NCBI RefSeq assembly: GCF_001429285.1
Contig: NZ_LMJJ01000014.1
Coordinates: 1 to 64,000 of the forward strand
Reading direction: 5' to 3'
DNA: 64,000 nt
Source: Ensifer sp. Root278
Lineage (GTDB): Bacteria; Pseudomonadota; Alphaproteobacteria; Rhizobiales; Rhizobiaceae
Part shown: piece after piece, positions 8,804 to 16,657 of the stretch
Numbering within the stretch: the stretch's first letter is position 1
Layout of the letters: the number at the start of each line of letters is the position of its first letter
Notes under the pieces: model-generated
What the model saw: the letters and a program-made list of their open reading frames with translations, nothing else
Database searches by the model: none
Told to the model about the DNA's origin: nothing
Program-made: the position numbers and the translations under genes

Positions 8804-9769
8804 TTACTTCAGGGCCTTCAGGCCTTCCTTGTAGGCAGCGACCCCTTCAGCGTTGACGCGTGTCAGAGGCAGAACGGGCACGTTGACCTTGGTCTCGATC
8901 TTTTTGCCGTCGAGCAGGTTCTGCGCGGCTTCGATTGCCTGCTTGCCGACCTCGAGCGGCTGCTGCGCCGTCGTCGCCTGCAGCACGTTGTCGGAGTTTA
9001 AGAGCATATTGGCGAGTTGCTCGGAACCGTCGGTGCCGAAGACGAAGACCTTGCCTTCAAGGCCCGCCTTCTTGACCGCCTGCACTGCACCGATCGTGCC
9101 GCCTTCGTTGGCAGCATAGATCACCCGGATATCGGGATTGGCCGTCAGCATGTCGCTTGCGACGGCGAGTGCCTTTTCGGCGAGCCAGGCGTCCTGTTGC
9201 GCGACGATGTCCACCTGATCCTTGACGACACTCAGGAAACCATCGACGCGGGCATTCGACTGTTCGGGAAGCAGCGCCTTGAAGGCGAGCGTGCCGATCT
9301 TGACCTTCTCGCCGTTGCCGAGCGTCTTCAAGAAATCGGTCGCGGCCTTGCCAGTGCCGATGCCGATATCGCGGTCCGAGCTCGTCACCGTCGCCTGGGC
9401 GACGTCGCCATTGGCCGAGGTGCCGTAGGTGACGACCGTGATGCCGGCGTCACGCGCTTTCTTCAGAGCCGGCACCGAAGCGTCGGCCGAAAGCGGCGCG
9501 ACGACGATCGAGTTCACGCCGCGGGCGATGTAGGTGTCGATGAGCTGAGCTTCCTTCTCCAGCTTGCTGTCGCTGTTGCCGGCGAGCAGTTCGTCGCCGG
9601 CGGCTTCGGCCGCCTTTTCCATCCCGATCTGGATGCCGCGGAAATACTGGTCCTGCTGAAAGACGATGCCGGCGATCGCCTTGCCGCCGGCATGTGCCGC
9701 ACCCGGCGCAAGGCTGACGGTGGCAAGCAATGCTGCAAGCGCCAGAATGTGACGTTTCGAATTGTTCAT
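8804..9769 (-). CDS. Ribose-type sugar ABC transporter periplasmic binding protein
   Basis: The protein has 321 residues. It starts with a Sec signal peptide (MNNSKRH, hydrophobic core, likely cleavage after AHA near residue 26) and continues as a type I periplasmic-binding fold (peripla_BP_4, RbsB-like): IDTYIARGVNSIVVAPLS, VIYAANEGGTIGA and VFGTDGS. It captures the sugar in the periplasm for the permease and ATPase encoded downstream. The ATG at 9769 has GGAGA seven bases upstream; longer readings cover the promoter. A probable operator half-match lies 36-46 bases upstream of the start. Confidence 0.92.
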   Translation of the reverse strand: MNNSKRHILALAALLATVSLAPGAAHAGGKAIAGIVFQQDQYFRGIQIGMEKAAEAAGDELLAGNSDSKLEKEAQLIDTYIARGVNSIVVAPLSADASVPALKKARDAGITVVTYGTSANGDVAQATVTSSDRDIGIGTGKAATDFLKTLGNGEKVKIGTLAFKALLPEQSNARVDGFLSVVKDQVDIVAQQDAWLAEKALAVASDMLTANPDIRVIYAANEGGTIGAVQAVKKAGLEGKVFVFGTDGSEQLANMLLNSDNVLQATTAQQPLEVGKQAIEAAQNLLDGKKIETKVNVPVLPLTRVNAEGVAAYKEGLKALK

Positions 9770-9804
9770 GTCGGTTCTCCTCCCAAGTGCCCTGTTCGTG
9801 CCGC

Positions 9805-9815
9805 CGGACCAACGG
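9805..9815 (-). promoter_or_regulatory. Possible FadR-type operator upstream of the binding-protein gene
   Basis: On the minus strand the site reads CCGTTGGTCCG and shares the 8-base core GTTGGTCC with the operator copies beside the regulator gene. Its place just ahead of the binding-protein start suits repression of the transport and enzyme operon. It is a single weak copy, so this is tentative. Confidence 0.4.
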
Positions 9816-9887
9816 GCGAGCGGATCCGGCAAACGGATGCCAGCACCGCCCATTTGGGGAGCGGTCCAGGCGAAAATCTCTATGTGC

Positions 9888-10631
9888 TCATCGCGACGGC
9901 TGGCCGCCGGGCGCGGCATCGACGAAGCGGATGCCGAACTCCAGGTGGCGGCTCATCAGGTAGACGTAGGCGATGCGGTCGCGGGCCCTCAGCGCCCTGA
10001 TGATCTCGGCATGGGCCTCGAAAGTCGCCGCATGCACCGGGCGCTCCGCCTTGCCGAGCCGCATGACCTCCTCGATCACCGAGCGCAGCATGTGGTAGGC
10101 GGCGACCGTCGTGCGATTGCCGGATAGCTCCACGATCGCCTGATGGAACTGGTAGTCGCACTGCGCCGCTTCCTCGACGCTGTCCGCTTCTAGGATCCGC
10201 GCGTTGATCGCATCCAGCCGGTCGAAATCGGCGTCAGCAGCCGTCAGGATGATGTGCTCGCCGACACCCGTCTCGATGATGCGGCGGAAGCCCTGCAGGT
10301 CGCGGAAAGAGTCCGGCGAGATGCCGTTGTGAAAAGCAAAGAGCCGGCGGATCGCCTCGCCGTGGCCGCCGCTGATAACGGCGCCGACCTTCGGTCGCGT
10401 CTCGACCATGCCATAGGCGCGCAGCACCTGCAGCGCCTCGCGCACCGTGTTGCGCCCGGCCTGGAATTGTTCGCCAAGATCGCGCTCGGTCGGAAGCGCA
10501 TCGCCGATACCGAGACCGCGCTCGGAGATCATGTCGCGGATCTGCTCGACCAGCCGGTCCACGGCCGAGGTCTTGCCTGGCTCGACGGGCTCCACACCCG
10601 ACAACGCCTCTTCTCGTACAGAACTGCTCAC
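9888..10631 (-). CDS. GntR-family transcriptional regulator, FadR subfamily (FCD domain)
   Basis: The protein has 247 residues. An N-terminal winged helix (LPTERDLGEQFQAGRNTVREAL) is followed by an all-helical FCD ligand domain with the metal-site residues D-x(3)-H (CDYQFHQAIV) and later His residues. FadR-type regulators of this kind bind sugar acids or other carboxylates. It is encoded upstream of the sugar operon and divergent from uxuA, with three copies of one palindromic motif in the shared promoter, so it most likely represses both directions until an intermediate such as a ketodeoxy acid or mannonate appears. Confidence 0.9.
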   Translation of the reverse strand: MSSSVREEALSGVEPVEPGKTSAVDRLVEQIRDMISERGLGIGDALPTERDLGEQFQAGRNTVREALQVLRAYGMVETRPKVGAVISGGHGEAIRRLFAFHNGISPDSFRDLQGFRRIIETGVGEHIILTAADADFDRLDAINARILEADSVEEAAQCDYQFHQAIVELSGNRTTVAAYHMLRSVIEEVMRLGKAERPVHAATFEAHAEIIRALRARDRIAYVYLMSRHLEFGIRFVDAAPGGQPSR

Positions 10632-10657
10632 CGGCCATCCTCCCTGCGATGCTCTAT

Positions 10658-10796
10658 TTGTTGGTCCAGTTTGCGCGTTCAGTCAAGCGCAATCTCTCAA
10701 AATTCGCGCAAAGTTGCCAACATCGTCCGAAATTGCGCCCATAAGGCTTGAATTGTTGGGCCAATCGGACATTATTGACAGGCGTGGTCCAACAAT
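10658..10796. promoter_or_regulatory. Divergent regulator/uxuA promoter with three FadR-type operator copies
   Basis: Between the two start codons the motif TTGTTGGTCCA occurs at 10658-10668. A variant, TTGTTGGGCCA, is at 10753-10763, and an inverted copy (TGGTCCAACAA) is at 10785-10795. The shared core TTGGNCCAA is palindromic. Three copies within 140 bases, flanking the start of a GntR gene and of uxuA, strongly suggest binding sites for that regulator. The site at 10785 is 30 bases before the uxuA start. Confidence 0.75.
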
Positions 10797-10824
10797 AGCC
10801 ACTGACGCGGGGTAGGAGTTCTGC

Positions 10825-12024
10825 ATGAGACTGATGGAAGAGTGTTTTCGCTGGTATGGGCCAAATGATCCGGTGCCGCTCAGCCATATCCGGCAGGCGG
10901 GGGCCACGGGGATCGTCTCGGCGCTGCATCATATCTATGACGGATCGCCCTGGTCGGATGAAGCGATCCTTGCCCAAAAGGCGCTGATTGAAGACGCCGG
11001 TATGCGCTGGAGTGTCGTCGAGAGCATCCCGGTGCACAACTCGATCAAGCTCGCGACCGCCGACAGCGCCCGCTACATCGGCTGGTACAAGGACACGCTG
11101 CGAGCGCTGGCGCGCGCGGGTATCACGACCGTCTGCTACAACTTCATGCCGGTGGTCGACTGGACGCGCACGGAGTTGATGCAGCCGTTGGCGAATGGCG
11201 GTTACGCATTGCGATTCGATGCGATCGACTTTGCCGCCTACGACCTCTTCGTGCTGAAGCGGCCGCGCGTCGCGGATAGTTACTCCGAGCGGCAGATTTT
11301 CGCCGCCCGCCAGCGTTTCGATCAGATGGACCAGGCGAAGATCGACCGGATCGAACGCAATCTCATTGCCGGCCTGCCGGCAACCGAGCGGCAGTTCAAT
11401 CGGTCGAGCTTTCTGGCCGCCCTTGCCGAGTATGACGGCGTGACGGCAGACGCCCTACATGCCAACCTGGCGCGCTTCCTCAAGGAGATCGTTCCGGTGG
11501 CGGAGGAGGTCGGTATCCGGCTTTGCATCCACCCCGATGATCCGGCCTTTTCGCTCTATGGCCTGCCGCGCATCGTTTCGACGGCCGCGGATGTAAGGCG
11601 CATCCTCGCCGCCGTCGACAGCCAAGCCAACGGCATCACCTTCTGCACCGGATCCTATGGCACGCGCACCGACAATGATCTGCCAGCCATGGTTCGTGAA
11701 TTCGGCCCACGCATTCACTTTGCCCACCTTCGCAATGTCCAGCGGGAGGAGGACGGCTCCTTCTACGAGGCCGATCATCTCGGCGGATCGAGCGACATGC
11801 CGGCAGTGATCCTTGCGCTGATGCAGGAACAGGAGCGTCGGCTACAGGAAGGCCGCGCCGACTGGCAAATCCCGCTTCGCCCGGATCACGGGCACCTCCT
11901 GGCCGACGACATCGGCAAGGAGCGGATCAACCCCGGCTATTCGCTGATCGGCCGGTTGAAGGGCCTCGCGGAAATCAGAGGCGTGATGCAGGGCATCGCT
12001 ACCGCCATGGCACACATGGCTTGA
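10825..12024 (+). CDS. uxuA: Mannonate dehydratase
   Basis: The 399-residue protein matches UxuA along its full length: the opening [45 protein letters not shown], the metal-binding HPDDP, FCTGSYG and HLRNVQRE blocks, and a late RPDHGH. The enzyme dehydrates D-mannonate to 2-keto-3-deoxy-D-gluconate with Mn2+ or Fe2+ in the cytoplasm. An AGGAG site precedes the ATG. It is divergent from the FadR-type regulator, under three operator copies, and is followed 10 bases later by an RraA-family gene. No fructuronate reductase or KDG kinase is in the window, so mannonate must be made and KDG used by genes elsewhere. Confidence 0.93.
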   Translation: MRLMEECFRWYGPNDPVPLSHIRQAGATGIVSALHHIYDGSPWSDEAILAQKALIEDAGMRWSVVESIPVHNSIKLATADSARYIGWYKDTLRALARAGITTVCYNFMPVVDWTRTELMQPLANGGYALRFDAIDFAAYDLFVLKRPRVADSYSERQIFAARQRFDQMDQAKIDRIERNLIAGLPATERQFNRSSFLAALAEYDGVTADALHANLARFLKEIVPVAEEVGIRLCIHPDDPAFSLYGLPRIVSTAADVRRILAAVDSQANGITFCTGSYGTRTDNDLPAMVREFGPRIHFAHLRNVQREEDGSFYEADHLGGSSDMPAVILALMQEQERRLQEGRADWQIPLRPDHGHLLADDIGKERINPGYSLIGRLKGLAEIRGVMQGIATAMAHMA

Positions 12025-12034
12025 GGGAAGAGAA

Positions 12035-12727
12035 ATGACACGTTTTGAAGACGATACCGAACTGTTTACCGCCATGCGCAGCCGTCTGTTCACGGCCGTG
12101 GTCGGCGACATCCTCGACACGATGGGGCTGCAACACCAGTTCCTGCCGCCGCAGATCCGGGCGCTCCGCGACGACATGGTCGCCGTCGGGCGGGCGATGC
12201 CCGTACTCGAAGCCGATTTCTTCGCAACCGCCGAGGCGAGCGGCCATTCGGAATTCAGCTCGAAACCGTTCGGCCTGATGTTCCACGCGCTCGATAGCCT
12301 GAAACCCAACGAGATCTATGTCTGTTCCGGCTCCTCGCCACGTTACGCCGTCTGGGGCGAGCTGATGTCGACCCGTGCAATGAAACTAAAAGCCGCCGGC
12401 GCGATCTGCGACGGCTATTGCCGCGACAGCGCCGGCATTCTTGCGCTCGATTTTCCGACTTTCTGCTACGGATCCTATGCGCAGGACCAGGGGCCGCGCG
12501 GCAAGGTCGTCGACTACGGTATCCCGATCGAGATCGGCGGCATCCGCATCCGGCCGGGCGATATCCTCTTCGGCGACCGTGACGGCGTGCTCGTCATCCC
12601 GCGCGAGGCGGAACGGGAAGCAATCGCGCTGGCGCTGGAAAAGGCCGAAACCGAAAGCAAGGTGCGCCTCGCGATCGAGGCCGGCATGAGCACGGTCGAG
12701 GCCTTCGAGCGCTTCGGCGTGATGTGA
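12035..12727 (+). CDS. RraA-family protein (HMG/oxaloacetate aldolase-like)
   Basis: The protein has 230 residues and an RraA/MenG fold, with the family's GDGYCRDSAGI-like loop (here CDGYCRDSA), a PxFCYGSYAQD stretch and the late PGDILFGDRDGVLVIP. Members are either divalent-metal aldolases or decarboxylases acting on 4-hydroxy-4-methyl-2-oxoglutarate or oxaloacetate, or RNase E inhibitors. The metabolic version is favoured here because it is co-transcribed with uxuA, possibly acting on a 2-keto acid derived from mannonate. The exact reaction is unknown. A strong ribosome site (GAGGGAAGAG) lies upstream. It ends at a hairpin shared with the convergent Lrp-type gene. Confidence 0.75.
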   Translation: MTRFEDDTELFTAMRSRLFTAVVGDILDTMGLQHQFLPPQIRALRDDMVAVGRAMPVLEADFFATAEASGHSEFSSKPFGLMFHALDSLKPNEIYVCSGSSPRYAVWGELMSTRAMKLKAAGAICDGYCRDSAGILALDFPTFCYGSYAQDQGPRGKVVDYGIPIEIGGIRIRPGDILFGDRDGVLVIPREAEREAIALALEKAETESKVRLAIEAGMSTVEAFERFGVM

Positions 12728-12738
12728 CCACAAAATGG

Positions 12739-12757
12739 GGCGCCGGAGCCCGGCGCC
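12739..12757. terminator. Hairpin between convergent genes, possible bidirectional terminator
   Basis: An 8-bp perfect stem (GGCGCCGG/CCGGCGCC) with an AGC triloop fills the 30-base gap between the RraA-like and Lrp-type genes. On the leftward transcript it is followed by CCCATTTTG, a weak U-run; on the rightward transcript it is not. Confidence 0.55.
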
Positions 12758-13240
12758 TTACTTCAACCGGCTGAGATCCACCGGGCGATTGTTGATGATC
12801 GCCTCCATGGAAAAGAAGCCCGTGACCGTGGCGAGATCGAAGTTGGTGATGAGCTTCTGATAAAAGGCGTCGTAGCCGCCCATGCCCCGGGTCACCACCT
12901 TGATTAGATAGTCCCAGTCCCCGCCGATCCTGTAGAAGTCGATCACTTCCGGCAGTCGCTCGACATGCTGCCGGAAGCCGTCGCTCCATTCCTTGGAGTG
13001 ATGGCGTGTGCGGATCATCACGATCACCGTCAGATCCAGGCCCAGAGCACTGAGATCGATGTCGCAGTGCGAACCCCGGATCATGCCGATCGACTGCAGA
13101 CGCTGAAGGCGCCGCCAGCAGGCATTTTGCGATAACCCGACCCGCTCGGCCAACTCACGCTGCGAGAGGCTCGAATCCTTTTGCAGCAACGTCATGATCT
13201 TCAGATCAAAACTATCTATTTTTGATGATTCTTCGATCAT
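12758..13240 (-). CDS. Lrp/AsnC-family transcriptional regulator
   Basis: The protein has 160 residues. An N-terminal winged helix (LSQRELAERVGLSQNACWRRLQRL) is followed by the RAM ligand-sensing domain (DFYRIGGDWDYLIKVV, YDAFYQKL). I use the ATG at 13240; a TTG three codons upstream is the only alternative. Regulators of this branch often sense cysteine or another amino acid and activate a divergent catabolic gene. Here the divergent gene encodes a cysteine-desulfurase-like enzyme, followed by a persulfide-dioxygenase-like hydrolase and a sulfite-type exporter, so cysteine or a persulfide source is a reasonable inferred effector. Confidence 0.9.
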   Translation of the reverse strand: MIEESSKIDSFDLKIMTLLQKDSSLSQRELAERVGLSQNACWRRLQRLQSIGMIRGSHCDIDLSALGLDLTVIVMIRTRHHSKEWSDGFRQHVERLPEVIDFYRIGGDWDYLIKVVTRGMGGYDAFYQKLITNFDLATVTGFFSMEAIINNRPVDLSRLK

Positions 13241-13343
13241 TTGACACAATACAGCGCGACTGGCGCAGGAAGATAGGTGAATTTTTTGACCATGAAGGGG
13301 AATATAATCGCTGTCAATGTTCGCTCCAAGGGAGGTCAGCGAG

Positions 13344-14840
13344 ATGATCGTTCCAACAGTTCACCGCCACTCCTGTGAGGAGCTTAGCCCGCTTGCCAAG
13401 TTCCGCCAGGCTTTGAACCGCCCGGGCGTGATTGCCGATCTTCGCGACGATCTCGTCGGCGCGAAGGCGCAGATCGTCGGCCCATACGGCACGAAGCCGC
13501 TCGTCTATGCTGACTATGTCGCTTCCGGCCGGGCACTGCGGGTGATCGAAAGCTTCGTGCTCGACGAAGTCCTGCCCTATTACGCCAACAGCCACACGGA
13601 AGCCTCCTATTGCGGCGGCTTCATGACCCGGTTGCGGCGGGAAGCGCGCGCGCTGATCGGCGAATTCTGTGGCGCGACTGCCGACCACGCCGTGATTTTC
13701 ACAGGTTCCGGCGCCACTTCGGGCATCAACCGGTTGGTCAAGCTGTTCGGCGTCACCGCGGCGGCTGAGGCGGGCAAACAGGTCCGCGTCATCATCGGCC
13801 CCTATGAGCACCACTCCAACATCCTTCCCTGGCGCGAAAGCGGCGCCGAGATCGTGGAAATCGCCGAATGCCAGGCGGGCGGTCCGGATCTTGGCCAACT
13901 TGCCCAAGCGCTAAACGCCGGTTCACGGGACCTGACGGTCTGCACGCTCTCTGCCGGTTCGAACATCACCGGCATCACCAGCGACGTCGCGGCGATCACC
14001 CGGATGGTCAAGGCGGCCGGCGCGAAGATGATCTGGGACTATGCAGGCGCCGGTCCTTACGTTCCGATTTCCATGTCGCCTGCCGGTTTCGAGATCGACG
14101 CCATTGTCGTCTCGCCGCACAAGTTCATCGGCGGTCCGGGCGCCTCCGGCATCCTGATCGTTCGCCGCGACCGCGTCGTGACCGACAAACCGACCTGGCC
14201 GGGTGGCGGCACCGTGAAGTTCGTTTCGCCTGATACCCACGACTACAGCGGCAATCTCGAAGCACGCGAAGAAGCGGGAACACCGAATGTCGTCGGCGAC
14301 ATCCGCGCAGCCCTCGCCTTCATCGTCAAGCATGCGATCGGTCTTGAAGAAATGGAAAGGCGCAACCGCGCGCTGGCCCAACAGGCCCTTGCCGCCTGGA
14401 AGACCGTCCCGCAGCTGGAGCTGCTCGGCCTTAAGGAACCGGATCGCCTGCCGATCTTCTCCTTCCGCATCAGGAACGGCAAGGGCGGCTATGTCCACCA
14501 GCAGCTCGTTACTCGCATGCTCAGCGATCGCTTCGGCATCCAGGCACGCGGCGGCTGCGCCTGTGCCGGGCCCTACGTACACCGGCTGCTGTCGATCGAT
14601 GCCGAACACTCCGAACAGATCCGACAGGCGATCCTCGCCGGCGAAGAGATCGAGAAGCCCGGGTTCACACGGCTGAACTTCAGCGTCCTGCTTTCGGACG
14701 AAAAGGTGAAGTTCATCCTCGATTGCGTCGCCCAGCTGGCGGCGGACGCGCCCACCTTCGAAGCCGATTACGATTTTGACCCCGCTCGCGCAATCTTCTT
14801 CCCGTGCGCAACGGCTGAAGAGGCGCTCGCCTATGCATAA
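13344..14840 (+). CDS. Class V aminotransferase, cysteine-desulfurase-like
   Basis: The PLP enzyme has 498 residues. The PLP lysine is in VSPHKFIGG (Lys260), with the fold-type I features FTGSGATSGINRL, YEHHSN and WDYAGAGPY. The C-terminal part has RGGCACAGPYVHRLL, where SufS-type desulfurases carry their catalytic cysteine; two Cys are available. The family removes sulfur or selenium from cysteine-like substrates, giving alanine and a persulfide. The start at 13344 follows GGAGG by eight bases; the ATG at 13317 has no ribosome site. It overlaps the downstream hydrolase gene by 8 bases, so desulfuration and persulfide oxidation look coupled. A selenocysteine lyase or kynureninase-like role cannot be excluded. 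Confidence 0.8.
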   Translation: MIVPTVHRHSCEELSPLAKFRQALNRPGVIADLRDDLVGAKAQIVGPYGTKPLVYADYVASGRALRVIESFVLDEVLPYYANSHTEASYCGGFMTRLRREARALIGEFCGATADHAVIFTGSGATSGINRLVKLFGVTAAAEAGKQVRVIIGPYEHHSNILPWRESGAEIVEIAECQAGGPDLGQLAQALNAGSRDLTVCTLSAGSNITGITSDVAAITRMVKAAGAKMIWDYAGAGPYVPISMSPAGFEIDAIVVSPHKFIGGPGASGILIVRRDRVVTDKPTWPGGGTVKFVSPDTHDYSGNLEAREEAGTPNVVGDIRAALAFIVKHAIGLEEMERRNRALAQQALAAWKTVPQLELLGLKEPDRLPIFSFRIRNGKGGYVHQQLVTRMLSDRFGIQARGGCACAGPYVHRLLSIDAEHSEQIRQAILAGEEIEKPGFTRLNFSVLLSDEKVKFILDCVAQLAADAPTFEADYDFDPARAIFFPCATAEEALAYA

Positions 14841-15708
14841 GCCCGATGTGACCGGCTTTTACGACGTCCGCACCGGCAGCATCCAGTATGTTGTTGCCGA
14901 TCCGGCGACGGGCAAATGCGCGATCATCGACCCGGTGCTCGATTTCGACGAGAAGTCGGGCTCGACCGCCACGCGGAATGCCGACGCGATCCTCGACCAT
15001 GTCGCGGCCAAAGGCCTGACCGTCGAATGGATCCTCGACACCCACCCTCATGCCGACCATTTCTCGGCGGCGCGCTATCTCAAGGCCCGGACGGGAGCGC
15101 CGACGGCGATCGGCGAACACGTGAAGGGCGTGCAGGGGATCTGGAAAGCGATCTATAACTGGCCGGATTTCGCCTGCGACGGTTCGCAATGGGACCGGCT
15201 GTTTACTGACGGCGAGACGTTCCGGATCGGCGAGCTCAAGGCTCGCGTCCTGCATTCGCCCGGCCACACACTCGCGTCCATCAGCTATGTGATCGGCGAC
15301 GCAGCCTTCATTCACGACACGCTGTTCATGCCCGATAGCGGCTCGGCCCGCGCCGATTTCCCGGGGGGCAGCGCTGCCGACCTCTGGCGTTCGATCCAGG
15401 CGATCCTGGCACTGCCGGATGAGACTCGGCTGTTCACCGGCCACGATTATTGCCCGGGCGGCCGCAAGGCGCGCTGGGAAAGCACGGTCGCCGAGCAGAA
15501 GTCCAAAAACCCCCATGTCGCCGGCAAGTCCGAGGCCGATTTCGTCGGCTTGCGCGAGGCGCGCGACCGTACCTTGCCGATGCCGAAACTCATTCTGCAT
15601 GCGCTGCAGGTGAATGTCCGCGGCGGCGAGCTCCCGGCCACCGAAGACAATGGCCGGCGCTACCTGAAAATCCCGCTCGACGCCCTTCCCGGTTCGGTCT
15701 GGGGGTAG
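14833..15708 (+). CDS. Metallo-beta-lactamase-fold hydrolase, ETHE1/Blh-type persulfide dioxygenase-like
   Basis: The protein has 291 residues with the MBL motif THPHADHFSAARYL, a second His in HSPGHTLASISY and a third in LFTGHDY, plus a conserved Asp in HDTLF. The order and spacing match ETHE1/Blh persulfide dioxygenases (mononuclear iron, glutathione persulfide to sulfite) better than glyoxalase II. There is no fused rhodanese or DUF442 domain. The ATG lies within the last codons of the upstream desulfurase-like gene, and a TauE/SafE exporter follows after 7 bases. Together they would turn a persulfide into sulfite and export it. Confidence 0.85.
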   Translation: MHKPDVTGFYDVRTGSIQYVVADPATGKCAIIDPVLDFDEKSGSTATRNADAILDHVAAKGLTVEWILDTHPHADHFSAARYLKARTGAPTAIGEHVKGVQGIWKAIYNWPDFACDGSQWDRLFTDGETFRIGELKARVLHSPGHTLASISYVIGDAAFIHDTLFMPDSGSARADFPGGSAADLWRSIQAILALPDETRLFTGHDYCPGGRKARWESTVAEQKSKNPHVAGKSEADFVGLREARDRTLPMPKLILHALQVNVRGGELPATEDNGRRYLKIPLDALPGSVWG

Positions 15709-15715
15709 AGGCATC

Positions 15716-16498
15716 GTGGCGGATCCTTTCCAGCAAATGCTGCTCGCGATCGGCTCCGGCTCGCTCACCGGCTTCACGCTCGGCCTGATCGGTGGCGGCG
15801 GCTCGATCCTGGCAACCCCGCTCCTCATCTATGTGGTCGGCATTCGCGACGTGCATACGGCGCTCGGCACCGGAGCGCTCGCCGTTTCCGCAAACGCCTA
15901 TCTCAACCTCATCAGCCATGCGCTTCGCGGCCACCTCTGGTGGCGGTGCGCTCTGATTTTCACGGTGGCCGGCTCGCTCGGCGCCTATCTTGGCTCTAGC
16001 CTCGGCAAACTGGTCGACGGCCAGCGCCTGCTGTTCCTGTTCGGGCTGGTGATGATGTTCGTCAGCTTCGCCATGAAAAAGGTAAAGTGCGACACGGCGG
16101 CCACGCCGCAATCGCTTTCGATCGGGACGCACGGCAAGACCGGAGTGACGGCGCTTTTGACCGGTACCTGCTCCGGTTTCTTCGGCATCGGCGGCGGTTT
16201 CCTGATCGTCCCCGGCCTCCTGCTTGCAACCGGCATGCCGCTCATCAATGCGGTCGGCACGTCGTTGCTTGCCGTCGGCACCTTCGGCCTGACGACCGCG
16301 ATCAACTACGCTTCCTCGGGTTTGGTGGACTGGCGCATCGCCGGCTACTTCATCGCCGGCGGCATTTTGGGCGGAATCGTCGGCACCTTCGTCTCCACCC
16401 GGCTTGCGACCCAGCGCGATACGCTGACGCAGATTTTCCGCGCCATCATCTTTTCCGTCAGCCTCTATGTTCTCTGGCGCAGCTACGGGGCACCGTGA
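15716..16498 (+). CDS. TauE/SafE (TSUP) family sulfite/sulfoacetate-type exporter
   Basis: The membrane protein has 260 residues, seven to eight predicted segments and the two internally repeated glycine-rich motifs of the TSUP family: GLIGGGGSILATPLLIYVVG near the start and GFFGIGGGFLIVPGLLL in the middle. Members export or import small sulfur anions across the inner membrane. The reading starts with GTG (VADPF) or the ATG equivalent a few codons on; the start is not certain. It lies 7 bases after the persulfide-dioxygenase-like gene and is the third gene of the unit, so sulfite export is the likely job. Confidence 0.88.
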   Translation: MADPFQQMLLAIGSGSLTGFTLGLIGGGGSILATPLLIYVVGIRDVHTALGTGALAVSANAYLNLISHALRGHLWWRCALIFTVAGSLGAYLGSSLGKLVDGQRLLFLFGLVMMFVSFAMKKVKCDTAATPQSLSIGTHGKTGVTALLTGTCSGFFGIGGGFLIVPGLLLATGMPLINAVGTSLLAVGTFGLTTAINYASSGLVDWRIAGYFIAGGILGGIVGTFVSTRLATQRDTLTQIFRAIIFSVSLYVLWRSYGAP

Positions 16499-16657
16499 CC
16501 CGGCCGCGGTGGTCGGCAACCGACCTGGCGGCGATACTGAGCGGTCCTTGGCCGGAAACATACGCAGCCAGTCCGAAATCGTACTGTTTGCATCATTCAA
16601 GACAAAGGTGTAGCGTGTTTTAATCCTGTCAGCACTCTTTCGGACAGGAACAAGCCA
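16499..16657. promoter_or_regulatory. Spacer with probable promoter of the SLAC1 gene
   Basis: No gene is evident. An inverted repeat TCCTGTC/GACAGGA (16624-16649, 12-base spacer) lies immediately before the SLAC1-family start and could be an operator or a leader hairpin. No clear terminator of the upstream unit is visible. Confidence 0.35.
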
